A stretch of DNA of 64,000 nt, taken from assembly GCA_902793295.1 (NCBI GenBank), contig CADBDA010000012.1:12454-76453 (forward strand), given 5' to 3'. This document shows, piece by piece, positions 1 through 9,675 of this stretch (positions are counted from its first letter, which is position 1; each line of letters opens with the position of its first letter). The translations under genes and the position numbers were made by a program. The stretch comes from an uncultured Bacteroidota bacterium. GTDB lineage: Bacteria > Bacteroidota > Bacteroidia > Bacteroidales > P3. The notes under the pieces are model-generated. The model ran no database searches, was not told where the DNA came from, and was given only the letters and a program-made list of their open reading frames with translations.

Positions 1-31
1 GGAATCGTGGTGTGCCGTCGGCTCGGCCGAC

Positions 32-56
32 AACCCTCATTTAAAGTTTAGGAAAC
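32..56. repeat. 25-bp duplicate of the tRNA-Arg anticodon/T-arm segment (possible att core)
   Basis: These 25 bases are identical, in the same orientation, to positions 144-168 inside the tRNA-Arg gene. The shared stretch runs from the 5' side of the anticodon loop to the start of the T loop. The copy is not part of a second tRNA, because its flanks show no cloverleaf. A perfect 6-bp inverted repeat with a 3-base loop lies just beside it at 17-31. Direct repeats of tRNA segments are typical attachment cores of tyrosine-recombinase elements. Whether an element lies left of the window cannot be seen. Confidence 0.6.
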
Positions 57-94
57 AGCAATGCGATGGGAAGCAAAAACGTTTTGTGGTTGAT

Positions 95-122
95 AAAAAG
101 AGAGCGGCTAAAAAACCGCTCT
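95..122 (-). terminator. Rho-independent terminator of tRNA-Arg
   Basis: A perfect 7-bp stem (101-107 with 116-122) has an 8-base loop and is followed on the minus strand by a run of five T. It begins four bases beyond the 3' end of the tRNA, so it most likely ends the tRNA transcript. Confidence 0.7.
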
Positions 123-125
123 TTG

Positions 126-197
126 TACCCCCTGGGGGAATCGAACCCTCATTTAAAGTTTAGGAAACTTCCGTTCTATCCGTTGAACTAAGGGGGC
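126..197 (-). tRNA. tRNA-Arg, anticodon CCU
   Basis: The 72-base minus-strand sequence folds as a cloverleaf. The acceptor stem pairs with one G-U, the D stem is GTTC/GAAC, the anticodon stem is 5 bp around the loop TTCCTAA, and the T loop is TTCGATT. The anticodon CCT decodes AGG. The T stem has one apparent A-C mismatch. No 3' CCA is encoded, so CCA would be added after transcription. It lies just downstream of infB but has its own terminator. Positions 144-168 are duplicated at 32-56. Confidence 0.9.
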
Positions 198-220
198 ATG
201 GCGCGTCGTTGCCGACGCGA

Positions 221-3148
221 TTAGAGTTTGCGTTTGATTTCAATCACCTCGTAGGCTTCGACAATGTCTCCCACCTTGATGTCGTTGAAATTCTCAATGT
301 TCAGACCGCAGTCCTGACCGCTGACCACTTCCTTCACGTCGTCTTTGAAACGTTTGAGCGAGGCCAGTTTTCCGGTGTAGACCACGATACCGTCGCGGAT
401 GATACGCACATTGCTCTGGCGGTTGATTTTGCCGTCGAGACAGATGCAACCTGCAATGGTGCCCACTTTCGATATCTTGAAGGTCTCCTTGATTTCGAGG
501 TTGGCGGTGATCTTCTCCTGCTTTTCGGGCGAGAGCATGCCTTCGATAGCGTCCTTCAACTCGTTGATGGCGTCGTAGATGATGGAGTAGATGCGGATGT
601 CGATATGTTCGGTCTCGGCCATCTTGCGGGCACCCACCGACGGGCGCACTTGGAAGCCGATGATGATGGCATCCGACGATTCGGCCAAAAGCACGTCGTT
701 CTCGGTGATCTGACCCACGGCTTTGTGGATGACGTTGACTTGGACCTCGTCGGTGGAGAGTTTCAGCAGCGAATCGGAGAGTGCTTCCACCGAGCCGTCC
801 ACATCGCCCTTCACGATGATGTTCAGTTCCTTGAAATTGCCCAGCGCTATACGGCGGCCGATTTCGGCCAGCGTCATGTGGGTCTGGGTGCGCAGTCCCA
901 GTTCGCGTTGCAGCTGGGTGCGGCGGTTGGCGATGTCCTTGGCCTCTTTCTCGTTTTCGGTGACGTTGAAGGTGTCACCAGCCTGGCAGGCGCCTGTCAG
1001 GCCGAGCAGCAGCACAGGCTGCGAGGGACCAGCCGACATCACCTCTTGGTTACGTTCGTTGTACATGGCGCGCACACGGCCACTGATGGCGCCAGCCACC
1101 ACGGGGTCGCCCTTGCGGATGGTGCCGTCTTCGACAAGGATTTTGGCCACATAGCCGCGGCCTTTGTCCAGCGAGCTCTCGATGACGGTACCCTTGGCAC
1201 GCTTGTTGGGGTTGCCTTTCAGCTCCATGATGTCGGCCTGCAGGATGACTTTCTCTAGCAGTTCGTCGACATTGATACCTTTCTTGGCGGAGATGTCCTG
1301 ACTCTGGTATTTGCCGCCCCATTCTTCGACCAGCAGGTTCATGTTGGCCAATTCGGTCTTGATGCGGTCGGGGTCGGCACCGGGTTTGTCAATCTTGTTG
1401 ATGGCGAATACGATAGGGACGCCGGCAGCCTGAGCGTGGTTGATGGCCTCAACGGTCTGGGGCATGATCTTGTCGTCGGCAGCGATGACGATGATGGCAA
1501 TATCGGTCATCTTGGCACCGCGGGCACGCATGGCGGTGAAAGCCTCGTGGCCAGGGGTGTCGAGGAAGGTTATCTTGCGTCCTTCGGCGGTGGTCACCTC
1601 ATAGGCACCGATGTGCTGGGTGATGCCGCCCGCCTCACCTGCGATGACATTGGTTTTGCGGATATAGTCAAGCAGCGATGTCTTACCGTGGTCCACATGG
1701 CCCATGACGGTGACGATGGGGTTGCGGGTGACGAGGTCTTCAGGTTTGTCCTCTTCTTCAATTTTTTGGAGGGTGTCGACAACATCGGCGCTGGCAAAAT
1801 TGATGTCGAAACCGAATTCGTCGGCAATCAGACGGATGGTTTCGGCGTCCAGACGCTGGTTGATGCTGACAAAGATGCCGACGGCCATACAGGTCGAGAT
1901 AATCTGCGTGACGGGCACGTTCATCATCGTCGCCAATTCGTTGGCGGTGACAAATTCGGTGACTTGGAGCGTCTTCTGATTCTCCATTTCGCGCATCTGC
2001 TCCTCCTCAATCTGTTGGTGGACCTTCTGACGTTTCTCGCGGTTGTGCTTGGAGGTCTTCGATTTGCCCATGGGGCTCAAACGGGCCAGGGTCTCCTTGA
2101 TTTGCTTTTCGATTTCGGCGTCGTCAACTTCCGGTTTCTTCTTTTCTGCGGCCTTGGCCTTGCGCTCTTTCTTCTCGCTCTTCTTGTCCTTGGCCGGCTT
2201 GTTGTTCTTGTTGTCGCCCGACTGTTTTTCGTTGGCGATGCTCTTTTCGTCCACCTTCACGCCGTCTTTCTTGATGCGTTTGCGTTTCTTGCGCTTTTCA
2301 TCCTCGCGGCCTTTGGGTTTGGATTCGAACTGGGTGAGGTCGATTTTGGTGACCACCTTCGGACCTTCCAGTTTCTGGTATTGGGTTTCGATGAATTCGA
2401 TCTCTTTCTCGGGGGCCTTCTCCGGTGCAGGTGCCGGCGTCGGTTCCGGTTCGGGAGTCACGGGAGCTGCCACTTCCGGAGCTGCCGCTTCCACTTTGGG
2501 TTTTTCGGTCGGTTCCGGTTTGGCTGCTTTGGCGCTCTCTTTCTTTTTCTTGGCCTGGCGTTCCTCTTTCTCGGCCTTGGTCTGCTTGGCAGGGCGCACC
2601 TTGGTGTTGATGGAGGAGAGGTCGATCTTGTCGACAATGCGCACTTCGGCATCGAAGGCGTTTTTGCCCTCTTTGACGCCAGCCACGGAGGTGCGGATCA
2701 CCTTGGTCTCGAATTTGGGCTGCGGTTCCACCTCGGGCTCCGTTTCCGGTTCGGGCACCGGGGTTTCGGCGCTGGCTTCGGGCTTCTGATCCGGTTCGTC
2801 GGCATCCTCTGCTTCCGGTTTGGCGGTCGTTTTGGCTTTAGGAGTGTTGAAGTTCTTGATGATGACTTCGTCGCCAAATTCGCGGTTTTCGCTGGTAGCG
2901 TTGTTAGTGGCTTCGATGACCATGCTGCTGTTGGTGCTGATCTCGATGCGGTCGGCGTTTTCTTTCACCACGCGCTCCGACTGGAAAGCGGTGGCTAACA
3001 AAGCATACTGCTCAGGGGTGATGCGGGCATTGGGATTAGCGTCCACTTGGTGGCCTTTCTTTGCGAGGTATTCCACCAGGTTGGGGATGCCGACGTTGAA
3101 CTCCTTGGCGGCTTTGTTGAGTCTGATGTTTTTCGGTTCTTCTGACAT
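221..3148 (-). CDS. infB: Translation initiation factor IF-2
   Basis: IF-2 is the cytoplasmic GTPase that places initiator tRNA on the 30S subunit and promotes subunit joining. The 975-residue product has an N-terminal IF2_N-like helical domain, then roughly 350 residues rich in Lys, Glu, Pro and Ala. The G domain follows, with G1 GHVDHGKTS at about residue 480, G3 DTPGH and G4 NKID, and then the C-terminal barrel domains. A longer frame opens eight codons upstream, but the ATG at 3148 is chosen because an AAGGAG site lies just before it and the product then starts [10 protein letters not shown]. It is last in the rimP-nusA-infB order, the classic arrangement in bacteria. The long charged linker is usual in Bacteroidetes homologues. 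Confidence 0.97.
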   Translation of the reverse strand: MSEEPKNIRLNKAAKEFNVGIPNLVEYLAKKGHQVDANPNARITPEQYALLATAFQSERVVKENADRIEISTNSSMVIEATNNATSENREFGDEVIIKNFNTPKAKTTAKPEAEDADEPDQKPEASAETPVPEPETEPEVEPQPKFETKVIRTSVAGVKEGKNAFDAEVRIVDKIDLSSINTKVRPAKQTKAEKEERQAKKKKESAKAAKPEPTEKPKVEAAAPEVAAPVTPEPEPTPAPAPEKAPEKEIEFIETQYQKLEGPKVVTKIDLTQFESKPKGREDEKRKKRKRIKKDGVKVDEKSIANEKQSGDNKNNKPAKDKKSEKKERKAKAAEKKKPEVDDAEIEKQIKETLARLSPMGKSKTSKHNREKRQKVHQQIEEEQMREMENQKTLQVTEFVTANELATMMNVPVTQIISTCMAVGIFVSINQRLDAETIRLIADEFGFDINFASADVVDTLQKIEEEDKPEDLVTRNPIVTVMGHVDHGKTSLLDYIRKTNVIAGEAGGITQHIGAYEVTTAEGRKITFLDTPGHEAFTAMRARGAKMTDIAIIVIAADDKIMPQTVEAINHAQAAGVPIVFAINKIDKPGADPDRIKTELANMNLLVEEWGGKYQSQDISAKKGINVDELLEKVILQADIMELKGNPNKRAKGTVIESSLDKGRGYVAKILVEDGTIRKGDPVVAGAISGRVRAMYNERNQEVMSAGPSQPVLLLGLTGACQAGDTFNVTENEKEAKDIANRRTQLQRELGLRTQTHMTLAEIGRRIALGNFKELNIIVKGDVDGSVEALSDSLLKLSTDEVQVNVIHKAVGQITENDVLLAESSDAIIIGFQVRPSVGARKMAETEHIDIRIYSIIYDAINELKDAIEGMLSPEKQEKITANLEIKETFKISKVGTIAGCICLDGKINRQSNVRIIRDGIVVYTGKLASLKRFKDDVKEVVSGQDCGLNIENFNDIKVGDIVEAYEVIEIKRKL

Positions 3149-3227
3149 GTACACTCCTTCTTTTATTGTCAATGAAAAATGAAACTAGCGGTCTGTTTGA
3201 CCCAGATGGTCAGTGGGGTTACATTCT

Positions 3228-4466
3228 TCAATCTTCAAATTCTGCTTTCAGCACTTCGATGACGTGGTCGATGGTTTCCTCTTCCAGGTCGGTGCGGTTG
3301 ATGAGTTCCTCTTTGGGCAGGGACAGCACGCTCTTGGCGGTGTCGCAGCCGATCTTGATGAGCTCGTCGATGATCCACTGGTCGATTTCGTCGGCGAATT
3401 CCTTCAGGTCGACGTCGTCGAGGTCCTCGTCGGTGTTGCGGTACACCTCGATTTCATAGCCGCACAGGCGGCTGGCCAGTTTGATATTGTGTCCGCCTTT
3501 GCCGATGGCCAGCGACACTTGGTCGGGATCCATGAACACTTCGGCGCACTTGGTTTCCTCGTTGAGGGTGATCTTGGTGATTTCGGCGGGGCTGAGCGAG
3601 CGGCGAATCATCAGTTCGGGGCGCGAGGAATAGTTGATGACATCGATGTTTTCGTTCTTCAGTTCGCGGACAATGCCGTGGATGCGGTTGCCCTTCATGC
3701 CGACGCAGGAGCCGACGGGGTCGATGCGGTCGTCATAGGATTCGACAGCCACTTTGGCGCGTTCGCCGGGCACGCGGACGATGTTGCGGATGGTGATGAG
3801 TCCGTCGTAGATTTCGGGCACTTCGGCTTCCAACAGACGTTCGAGGAAGATGGGCGAGGTGCGTGACAGGATGATGACGGGGTTGTTGTTCTTCAGTTCC
3901 ACTTTCAGCACGATGGCACGTACCGTGTCGCCTTTGCGGAAGTGGTCGGCGGGAATCTGCTCGCTTTTGGGCAGCACCAGTTCGATCTTCTCTTCGTCGA
4001 GGACCAGGACTTCCTTGTTCCAGGGCTGGTAGACTTCGCCAATGATGATTTCGCCTACTTTGTCCTTGTATTTCTGGAAGATAAGCGATTTTTCATAGTC
4101 TTGGATCTTGCTTACGAGATTCTGGTGGATGGCGAGGATTTCGCGACGGCCGAATTCGCTGAGCAGGATGGGCTCGGAGAGGTCTTCGCCCACTTCGAAG
4201 TCCGACTCGATTTTGATGGCTTCGGAGTATTCGATTTCCCGTTTGTCGTCGGTCAGCTGACCGTCTTCCACGATGTGGCGGTTGCGGTAAATCTCCAAGT
4301 CGCCTTTGTCGATGTTGATGATGATGTCGAAGTTGTCCTCGGTGCCGTAGCGCTTGGCGAGGGCGGCGCGGAACACTTCCTCCAGGATGTGCATCAACGT
4401 TTCACGGTCGATATTCTTGAAATCTTTAAATTCCGAAAAGGAATCAATGAGGTCTGTCGTCTTCAT
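3228..4466 (-). CDS. nusA: Transcription termination/antitermination factor NusA
   Basis: NusA binds elongating RNA polymerase and affects pausing, termination and antitermination. The 412-residue protein has the N-terminal polymerase-binding domain, an S1-type region around residues 130-200, and KH domains in the second half, where GxxG-type turns are seen (GMKGNRIHGI and IGKGGHNIKLA). It lacks the C-terminal acidic repeats of the E. coli protein, as expected for Bacteroidetes. The acidic C-terminus ends near residue 412. It lies 21 bases after rimP and 79 bases before infB on the same strand, so the three are likely co-transcribed. Confidence 0.97.
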   Translation of the reverse strand: MKTTDLIDSFSEFKDFKNIDRETLMHILEEVFRAALAKRYGTEDNFDIIINIDKGDLEIYRNRHIVEDGQLTDDKREIEYSEAIKIESDFEVGEDLSEPILLSEFGRREILAIHQNLVSKIQDYEKSLIFQKYKDKVGEIIIGEVYQPWNKEVLVLDEEKIELVLPKSEQIPADHFRKGDTVRAIVLKVELKNNNPVIILSRTSPIFLERLLEAEVPEIYDGLITIRNIVRVPGERAKVAVESYDDRIDPVGSCVGMKGNRIHGIVRELKNENIDVINYSSRPELMIRRSLSPAEITKITLNEETKCAEVFMDPDQVSLAIGKGGHNIKLASRLCGYEIEVYRNTDEDLDDVDLKEFADEIDQWIIDELIKIGCDTAKSVLSLPKEELINRTDLEEETIDHVIEVLKAEFED

Positions 4467-4487
4467 GAGTCTAACGAATCTTGAATA

Positions 4488-4928
4488 TTAGAATTTAATG
4501 ATGATTTTTGCGGTTTTGATGTCGGTGTAGTTGAAGTGGAGCGGCTCGGCGTTCTTGTGCTTCTTGCCCAGCAGACGCAGGGTGATCTGGTTGTCGTCGG
4601 CATCCTCCAGTCGGCCCTCTTCGTGGGTGCCGTCGAAGGTGGTGACGCTGAGCTCCTGACCGATGTTCTTCTTGTATTGGCGTTTCAGTTTCAGCGGCGA
4701 GTCGAGTCCGGCCGATGCCACGTTGAGTTCGAAATCCTCCACGTCGCGGTCCAGGCTGTTCTCTATCTGACGGCTCAGCGCGATGCAGTCGTCAATGACG
4801 ATGCCGTTGTCGCCGTCGATGGCCACATTGATGCGGTTGTCGCTCGTTATCTTCAAGTCGACCAGAAATTTGTCAGTCCCTTGCAGCGCGGCGTCAATAA
4901 CACTCAGAACATGTAGTTTGTCAATCAT
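4488..4928 (-). CDS. rimP: Ribosome maturation factor RimP
   Basis: RimP assists late assembly of the 30S subunit. The 146-residue product carries the family's signature around residues 60-90: the ENSLDRDVEDFELNVASAGLD segment region with the conserved ASAGLDSPL turn. A small C-terminal SH3-like domain follows. It is the first gene of the rimP-nusA-infB operon. A leader of about 135 bases precedes it, containing a GC hairpin at 5037-5052 and a -7 promoter element at 5070-5078. Confidence 0.95.
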   Translation of the reverse strand: MIDKLHVLSVIDAALQGTDKFLVDLKITSDNRINVAIDGDNGIVIDDCIALSRQIENSLDRDVEDFELNVASAGLDSPLKLKRQYKKNIGQELSVTTFDGTHEEGRLEDADDNQITLRLLGKKHKNAEPLHFNYTDIKTAKIIIKF

Positions 4929-5027
4929 TGGCTTGTTTATTGTTGTCGTTGTTGTTTCTTCTGTTGTCCGGCCGTAGACGCCGCCCTTTGTGGTGGGGGT
5001 GCGTTGGGCCGTTTGTCACTTGGGTGG

Positions 5028-5052
5028 AATAAAAGAGGGGACTCACGTCCCC
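5028..5052 (-). promoter_or_regulatory. Hairpin plus T-tract in the rimP-nusA-infB leader
   Basis: On the minus strand a 6-bp GGGGAC/GTCCCC stem with a 4-base loop is followed by TCTTTTATT, which looks like a small intrinsic terminator. It starts only about 10-15 bases after the predicted transcription start. It could attenuate the nusA operon or simply protect the 5' end of the messenger. Which one cannot be told from sequence. Confidence 0.45.
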
Positions 5053-5069
5053 TTCTCACGAATTCCGTT

Positions 5070-5078
5070 GCAAAGATA
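5070..5078 (-). promoter_or_regulatory. -7 promoter element of the rimP operon
   Basis: TATCTTTGC on the minus strand matches the Bacteroidetes -7 consensus TAnnTTTG. No clean -33 TTTG at the expected distance was seen. The remaining bases between this site and thyA at 5301 are AT-rich and hold no gene. Confidence 0.65.
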
Positions 5079-5300
5079 CAAAGAATATTTTGATTATAAG
5101 GCACTTTTTGTGGACTATATTTAATGTGTAATATGTAAGTACCTAATTTGTAGTGCGATGTAAAAATGAAAAAACATCCCTTTTGGAGCCTGAAAATCTG
5201 TTTTTTTGGTTATTTGACCTACTCTTTTTCTACATTTTTTTCGATAAACATAATAATTTTTTTTATTGTCCGTTTCAAAAACAGTTAAACTTATAAGGTA

Positions 5301-6095
5301 ATGAAACAATATTTGGATTTGTTGCAGCATGTGCTTGACAACGGCATTCAGAAGAGCGACCGCACGGGTACGGGTACCCGAAGCGTTTTCGGCTATCAGA
5401 TGCGTTTTCATCTGGACGACGGCTTCCCGTTGCTCACCACCAAGAAGCTGCACCTCCGCTCGATCATATACGAATTGCTCTGGTTCCTCAGGGGCGATAC
5501 CAACATCCAATACCTTCACGACCATAAGGTGACCATCTGGGACGAATGGGCCGATGCCAACGGCGACCTGGGTCCCATCTACGGCCGTCAGTGGCGCTCG
5601 TGGGGTTGCGCCGACGGCAGCCGCGTGGACCAGATCACGCAGCTGGTGGACCAGATCAAGAACAACCCCGACTCGCGTCGGCTGCTGGTGTCGGCATGGA
5701 ATGTGGGCGAAATCGACCAGATGGCCCTGCCTCCCTGCCATATCCTCTTCCAGTTCTACGTGGCCGACGGACGTCTCTCCTGCCAACTCTACCAGCGCTC
5801 GGCCGACATCTTCCTCGGCGTGCCGTTCAACATCGCCTCCTACGCCCTCTTCACCATGATGGTGGCACAGGCAACGGGACTGAAATACGGCGATTTTGTG
5901 CACACCTTCGGCGACGCCCATATCTACAACAACCATATTGAGCAATGCCGCCTGCAGCTGACCCGCGACCCGCGACCGCTGCCTACCATGCGTCTCAATC
6001 CGCAGAAGACGAACATCTTCGACTTCGACTTCGACGATTTCACGCTCGAAAACTATAACCCACATCCACACATCAAAGGGGAGGTATCGGTCTGA
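5301..6095 (+). CDS. thyA: Thymidylate synthase
   Basis: ThyA methylates dUMP to dTMP using methylenetetrahydrofolate. The 264-residue length is exactly that of the E. coli type. Visible motifs are the N-terminal DRTGTGT phosphate-binding loop, RQWRSWG, the catalytic cysteine in LPPCH near residue 146, the QRSADIFLG segment and the C-terminal [12 protein letters not shown] substrate-binding stretch. The ATG lies in an AT-rich context with no strong ribosome site. The stop is two bases before manC, so both are likely on one messenger. The start agrees with the family. Confidence 0.98.
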   Translation: MKQYLDLLQHVLDNGIQKSDRTGTGTRSVFGYQMRFHLDDGFPLLTTKKLHLRSIIYELLWFLRGDTNIQYLHDHKVTIWDEWADANGDLGPIYGRQWRSWGCADGSRVDQITQLVDQIKNNPDSRRLLVSAWNVGEIDQMALPPCHILFQFYVADGRLSCQLYQRSADIFLGVPFNIASYALFTMMVAQATGLKYGDFVHTFGDAHIYNNHIEQCRLQLTRDPRPLPTMRLNPQKTNIFDFDFDDFTLENYNPHPHIKGEVSV

Positions 6096-6097
6096 TT

Positions 6098-7186
6098 ATG
6101 GAACAACGCAATCCCAACAACTTCTGCATCATTATGGCCGGCGGCTTCGGCAGCCGCTTCTGGCCGCTGTGTTCGGTGAACAAACCCAAGCAGTTCATCG
6201 ACCTGATGGGCATTGGCGAATCGATGATTCAGGAGACCTTCCGCCGTTTTGAGAGCATCTGCCCGCGTGAGAATATCATCATTGTGACCACCAAAGCCCA
6301 CGAGGCCCAGGTGCACCGCCAGATTCCGGACCTGCTCGACTATCAGGTGCTCTGTGAGCCCTTCCGCCGCAATACGGCACCCTGCATCGCCTACGCCGCA
6401 TCCATCATCAACGGCATCAATCCGAATGCCAATATCGTGGTCACCCCTTCCGACCATGCGGTCTTCGGCATGGCCGAATTCAACCGCAATATGCAGGATG
6501 CCATTCGTACGGTCGACGGGCACGACTGGATAGTGACTCTCGGCGCCCGTCCGGTTAACCCGAACATCAAATACGGCTACATCCAGTTCCGCGAATCGGG
6601 ACTGCAGGACGGCTCGTCGCGCATCCACAAGGTGATCACCTTCGTCGAGAAACCCCCATTCGACATGGCATGCCAGTTCATCGCGTCGGGCGAATTTCTT
6701 TGGAATACGGGTATCTTCGTCTGGCGCCTGCCGGTGCTGATGGAGGCGTTCCGCAAATTCCTGCCCCAGGTGGCCGAACGCTTCTTCGACCTGTCGGTCG
6801 ACACCCCGGCCAAACAGCTGCGCGACATCTATACGCAGGCACCATCCATCTCGGTGGATTACGGCATCATCGAAAAAGCCGAGAATGTCTATGTGATGGA
6901 GGCCGAGTTCGGATGGTCGGATGTGGAGACCTGGGATTCGCTCTACATGGCGATGCCGAAGGAGAAAGACGGCAATGCTGTGGCGTCGGGACATGTGGTC
7001 ACCTACGACACGCACAACTGCATCGTCCACCTGCACCCAGACAAGTATGCCGTCATCCAAGGGTTGGACGACTATATCGTGGCTGCCGGACAGGACACCC
7101 TCATGATCTGCCGCCGCGACCAGGAGGAACAGCTGATGAAATTCAATTCGGACATCGAACTGATGAAAAGCAAAAAAGAGAGCTGA
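6098..7186 (+). CDS. manC: Mannose-1-phosphate guanylyltransferase
   Basis: The enzyme makes GDP-mannose from mannose-1-phosphate and GTP, feeding GDP-fucose and surface glycan synthesis. The 362-residue protein starts with the nucleotidyltransferase signature GGFGSRFWPL...KPKQF at residues 15-33. It has TPSDH near the metal site and the VEKP substrate motif. It has only the pyrophosphorylase domain and lacks the phosphomannose isomerase part of longer ManC proteins. It follows thyA by two bases and is followed by a 105-base gap to asnS. A related hexose-1-phosphate nucleotidyltransferase is the only realistic alternative. Confidence 0.92.
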   Translation: MEQRNPNNFCIIMAGGFGSRFWPLCSVNKPKQFIDLMGIGESMIQETFRRFESICPRENIIIVTTKAHEAQVHRQIPDLLDYQVLCEPFRRNTAPCIAYAASIINGINPNANIVVTPSDHAVFGMAEFNRNMQDAIRTVDGHDWIVTLGARPVNPNIKYGYIQFRESGLQDGSSRIHKVITFVEKPPFDMACQFIASGEFLWNTGIFVWRLPVLMEAFRKFLPQVAERFFDLSVDTPAKQLRDIYTQAPSISVDYGIIEKAENVYVMEAEFGWSDVETWDSLYMAMPKEKDGNAVASGHVVTYDTHNCIVHLHPDKYAVIQGLDDYIVAAGQDTLMICRRDQEEQLMKFNSDIELMKSKKES

Positions 7187-7291
7187 CCCACCAATCGGTC
7201 GTGCCCAAAAAGAGACGCTGCCCGACACAATAAAAAACAGGGCGTCGCGTTGTAGTGAATTATTGTTCGAAACAAAAAATAACATATTATA

Positions 7292-8728
7292 ATGAAACGT
7301 TACGAAATTAAATACCTTCTGAAAGAGGACGTGAGTGCGCTGCTGGGCACCACGATATGTGTCAAAGGCTGGGTGCGCACCAAGCGAGGCAACAAGAATG
7401 TCGCTTTCTTGGCTGTGAACGATGGTTCCATCATCCACAACATCCAGGTGGTTGCCGACCCTGCAAAATTTGAGGAGCCGCTCAAGCGCATTACCACGGG
7501 CGCCTGCATCGGCGTGGAGGGTAAGCTGGTCGAAAGCCAGGGCAGCGGACAGGCCGTCGAGGTGCAGGCCGAAAACATCATCGTCTACGGTGAGGCTGAC
7601 CCCAACAGCTATCCGTTGCAGAAGAAAGGCCACTCCATGGAGTTCCTTCGCGAGATAGGCCATCTGCGTCTGCGCACCAACACCTTCGGCGCCGTCATGC
7701 GTCTGCGCCACAACATGGCCATGGCCATCCACACCTTCTTCCACGAACGTGGGTTCTTCTATTTCCACACGCCGCTCATCACCGCCAGCGACTGCGAAGG
7801 TGCCGGCGAGATGTTCCACGTGTCGACCCTCGACCCCGAGAACCCGCCTCGCAAAGAGGACGGCACCATCGACTGGGAGCAGGACTTCTTCGGCAAGTTC
7901 ACCGCCCTCACCGTCAGCGGTCAGCTGGAAGGCGAACTGGGCGCCACCTCGTTGGGCAAGATCTACACCTTCGGACCGACTTTCCGCGCCGAGAATAGCA
8001 ACACCCCGCGCCACTTGGCCGAGTTCTGGATGATTGAGCCTGAGATGGCTTTCTACCAGCTCGACGAGCTGACGGCCCTCGAGGAGGAATTCATCAAATA
8101 CTGCGTCCGCTGGGCTCTTGACCATTGCATGGACGATCTGGAATTCCTCAACAAGATGATTGACAACGGCCTCATCGAACGACTGAAGAGCGTGGTGGAC
8201 ACCGACTTCGTCCGCCTGCCCTACACCGAGGGTATCAAGATTTTGGAAGAGGCTGTGGCAAAGGGCCACAAATTCGAATTCCCCGTCAGTTGGGGTGTCG
8301 ACCTCGCTTCTGAACACGAGCGCTATCTGGTTGAAGAACACTTCAAGAAACCGGTCATCATGATTGACTACCCGAAGGAGATCAAGGCCTTCTACATGAA
8401 GCTCAACGACACTGTGGTAGAGGAGGGCAAACGTCAGGGTTTCTCGGGTCTCACCGTGCAAGGTACCGACGTGCTTTTCCCGCAGATTGGCGAGATCATC
8501 GGCGGTAGCGTCCGCGAAGAGAACTACGACAAGCTGATGGGCCGCATCACGGAACTCAACATCCCGATGAAGGATATGTGGTGGTACCTCGACACCCGCC
8601 GCTACGGTAGCTGCCCGCATGCCGGCTTCGGTTTGGGCTTCGAACGTCTGCTGCTCTTCGTCACCGGTATGGCCAACATCCGCGACGTCATCCCCTTCCC
8701 GAGAACCCCCAAGACGGCTGAGTTCTAA
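7292..8728 (+). CDS. asnS: Asparaginyl-tRNA synthetase
   Basis: This class IIb synthetase charges tRNA-Asn with asparagine. The 478-residue protein has an N-terminal OB-fold anticodon-binding domain (about residues 15-115). The catalytic core follows, with motif 2 ([19 protein letters not shown]) and motif 3 ([15 protein letters not shown]). Glutamate in the WMIEPEM segment and the absence of AspRS-specific features favour AsnRS. Length and domain order are normal. The next gene starts three bases after the stop. Confidence 0.97.
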   Translation: MKRYEIKYLLKEDVSALLGTTICVKGWVRTKRGNKNVAFLAVNDGSIIHNIQVVADPAKFEEPLKRITTGACIGVEGKLVESQGSGQAVEVQAENIIVYGEADPNSYPLQKKGHSMEFLREIGHLRLRTNTFGAVMRLRHNMAMAIHTFFHERGFFYFHTPLITASDCEGAGEMFHVSTLDPENPPRKEDGTIDWEQDFFGKFTALTVSGQLEGELGATSLGKIYTFGPTFRAENSNTPRHLAEFWMIEPEMAFYQLDELTALEEEFIKYCVRWALDHCMDDLEFLNKMIDNGLIERLKSVVDTDFVRLPYTEGIKILEEAVAKGHKFEFPVSWGVDLASEHERYLVEEHFKKPVIMIDYPKEIKAFYMKLNDTVVEEGKRQGFSGLTVQGTDVLFPQIGEIIGGSVREENYDKLMGRITELNIPMKDMWWYLDTRRYGSCPHAGFGLGFERLLLFVTGMANIRDVIPFPRTPKTAEF

Positions 8729-8731
8729 GTC

Positions 8732-9223
8732 ATGATCAAGGACAACGACGGCATCAACTACACTTCCGAAGGCGAGCACCAGCAGCTGGTGGACGTTATG
8801 CGTGGCTTTATGGACAACGGAAAGCCCAAGCTCGGCATCTTCTGGTACGACGTGGCCAACGGCTCGCTGTTCGGCGTGGAGAAGATCGACGCCGAACAGG
8901 CGGTGTTTGTCAACGGCAAGGCAACCATCGGCAAACTGCACAAGACCTACTGGCAGAAGCAGCACCATCGTGCCGAAGCCAAGGGCGACACCTCGTCCAT
9001 CTTCTACGCCGAGCACAACTACACCATGATACCGCGCGGACGCATCTTCCTCGACGAAGCAACTGACCGTTTCTACGTCTGCGTCGGACATTGGCTCAAT
9101 GACATCGACCAGGAGCACTTCCGCGAGGTGTTGGAGGACGAGTTCAATTTGCCCGACGACTTCGATATGGTCATCGACCACCACTGGGACCTCGGCCACG
9201 GTTGGTCGGAGGAGTTATTCTAA
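8732..9223 (+). CDS. Conserved protein of unknown function
   Basis: I do not recognise a named family. The 163-residue product is soluble, with no signal peptide or membrane segment. It is rich in aromatic and acidic residues, with clusters such as FWYDV near residue 43 and DHHWDLGHGW at the C-terminus. His and Asp residues are frequent enough for metal binding, but no catalytic motif is evident. It starts three bases after asnS and ends before a hairpin at 9256-9289, so it is probably the last gene of the asnS transcript. Confidence 0.8.
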   Translation: MIKDNDGINYTSEGEHQQLVDVMRGFMDNGKPKLGIFWYDVANGSLFGVEKIDAEQAVFVNGKATIGKLHKTYWQKQHHRAEAKGDTSSIFYAEHNYTMIPRGRIFLDEATDRFYVCVGHWLNDIDQEHFREVLEDEFNLPDDFDMVIDHHWDLGHGWSEELF

Positions 9224-9255
9224 CCGAATCGGCGCGAGATATTCCCACAATACAG

Positions 9256-9289
9256 ACAGCAGGCTCTGCAATGAAGCGGAGCCTGCTGT
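9256..9289 (+). terminator. Terminator-like hairpin after the asnS operon
   Basis: A perfect 11-bp stem (9256-9266 with 9279-9289) with a 12-base loop stands 32 bases after the preceding stop. The following bases are T-rich but not a pure T-run, so termination strength is uncertain. Confidence 0.6.
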
Positions 9290-9453
9290 TCATGTTTCAT
9301 TGTTGTTTCAAAACTTCAACATCCACGTATCTTCGGATGTCGCCTGTCTAATTAATTTGTATCGTGCAGGCAGCCCCGACACAATAATTGTAACTACACC
9401 TGACTTATTTGATGTACAAGCCTTTCCATCTGCCTTTCTGGTTCACCACAAAC

Positions 9454-9513
9454 CATCTACTACAATGGACACTTGTACCTATGGTAAGCACAATAATCCC
9501 TGTGTAGTAGATG
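9454..9513. repeat. 11-bp inverted repeat in a gene-free gap
   Basis: The 452-base stretch between the asnS operon and ribD holds the 9256-9289 hairpin, this inverted repeat (9454-9464 and 9503-9513, perfect, 38-base spacer) and the ribD promoter. No convincing gene was seen in it. The repeat could form a hairpin, be a protein-binding site or be the remains of a small mobile element; nothing in the sequence decides. Confidence 0.4.
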
Positions 9514-9658
9514 ATGACTCGAATAGACTTCAAGGTGGTGATATGTAAGGCAATTGAGTTCTTCTACCGCCATTGCCATCTCTCTCGGCATTGACGATGC
9601 AAAATCATTAGATTTTGCAAACTGGCAAAATTATTTTCGCTAATTCGTTATTTTGTCG

Positions 9659-9667
9659 TACCTTTGC
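9659..9667 (+). promoter_or_regulatory. -7 promoter element of ribD
   Basis: TACCTTTGC fits TAnnTTTG. It lies only nine bases before the ribD ATG at 9676, so the messenger would have almost no leader if this ATG is used. Confidence 0.6.
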
Positions 9668-9675
9668 ACATTGAA

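Noticed and set aside
1..56. A second tRNA at the left edge
   Set aside because: Only the 25 duplicated bases match; the flanks do not form acceptor, D or T stems.
1436..2998. A 520-codon plus-strand frame opposite infB
   Set aside because: Antisense to the charged linker and G domain of IF-2; its Phe/Gly/Leu-rich product is a reading-frame artefact.
6053..9199. A 1,048-codon minus-strand frame across thyA, manC and asnS
   Set aside because: It crosses three well-recognised plus-strand genes and shows no family motifs, so it is a shadow of their codon bias.
9099..9548. A frame running from inside the 163-residue gene into the gap
   Set aside because: It overlaps a better-supported gene in another frame and has no start codon or promoter of its own.
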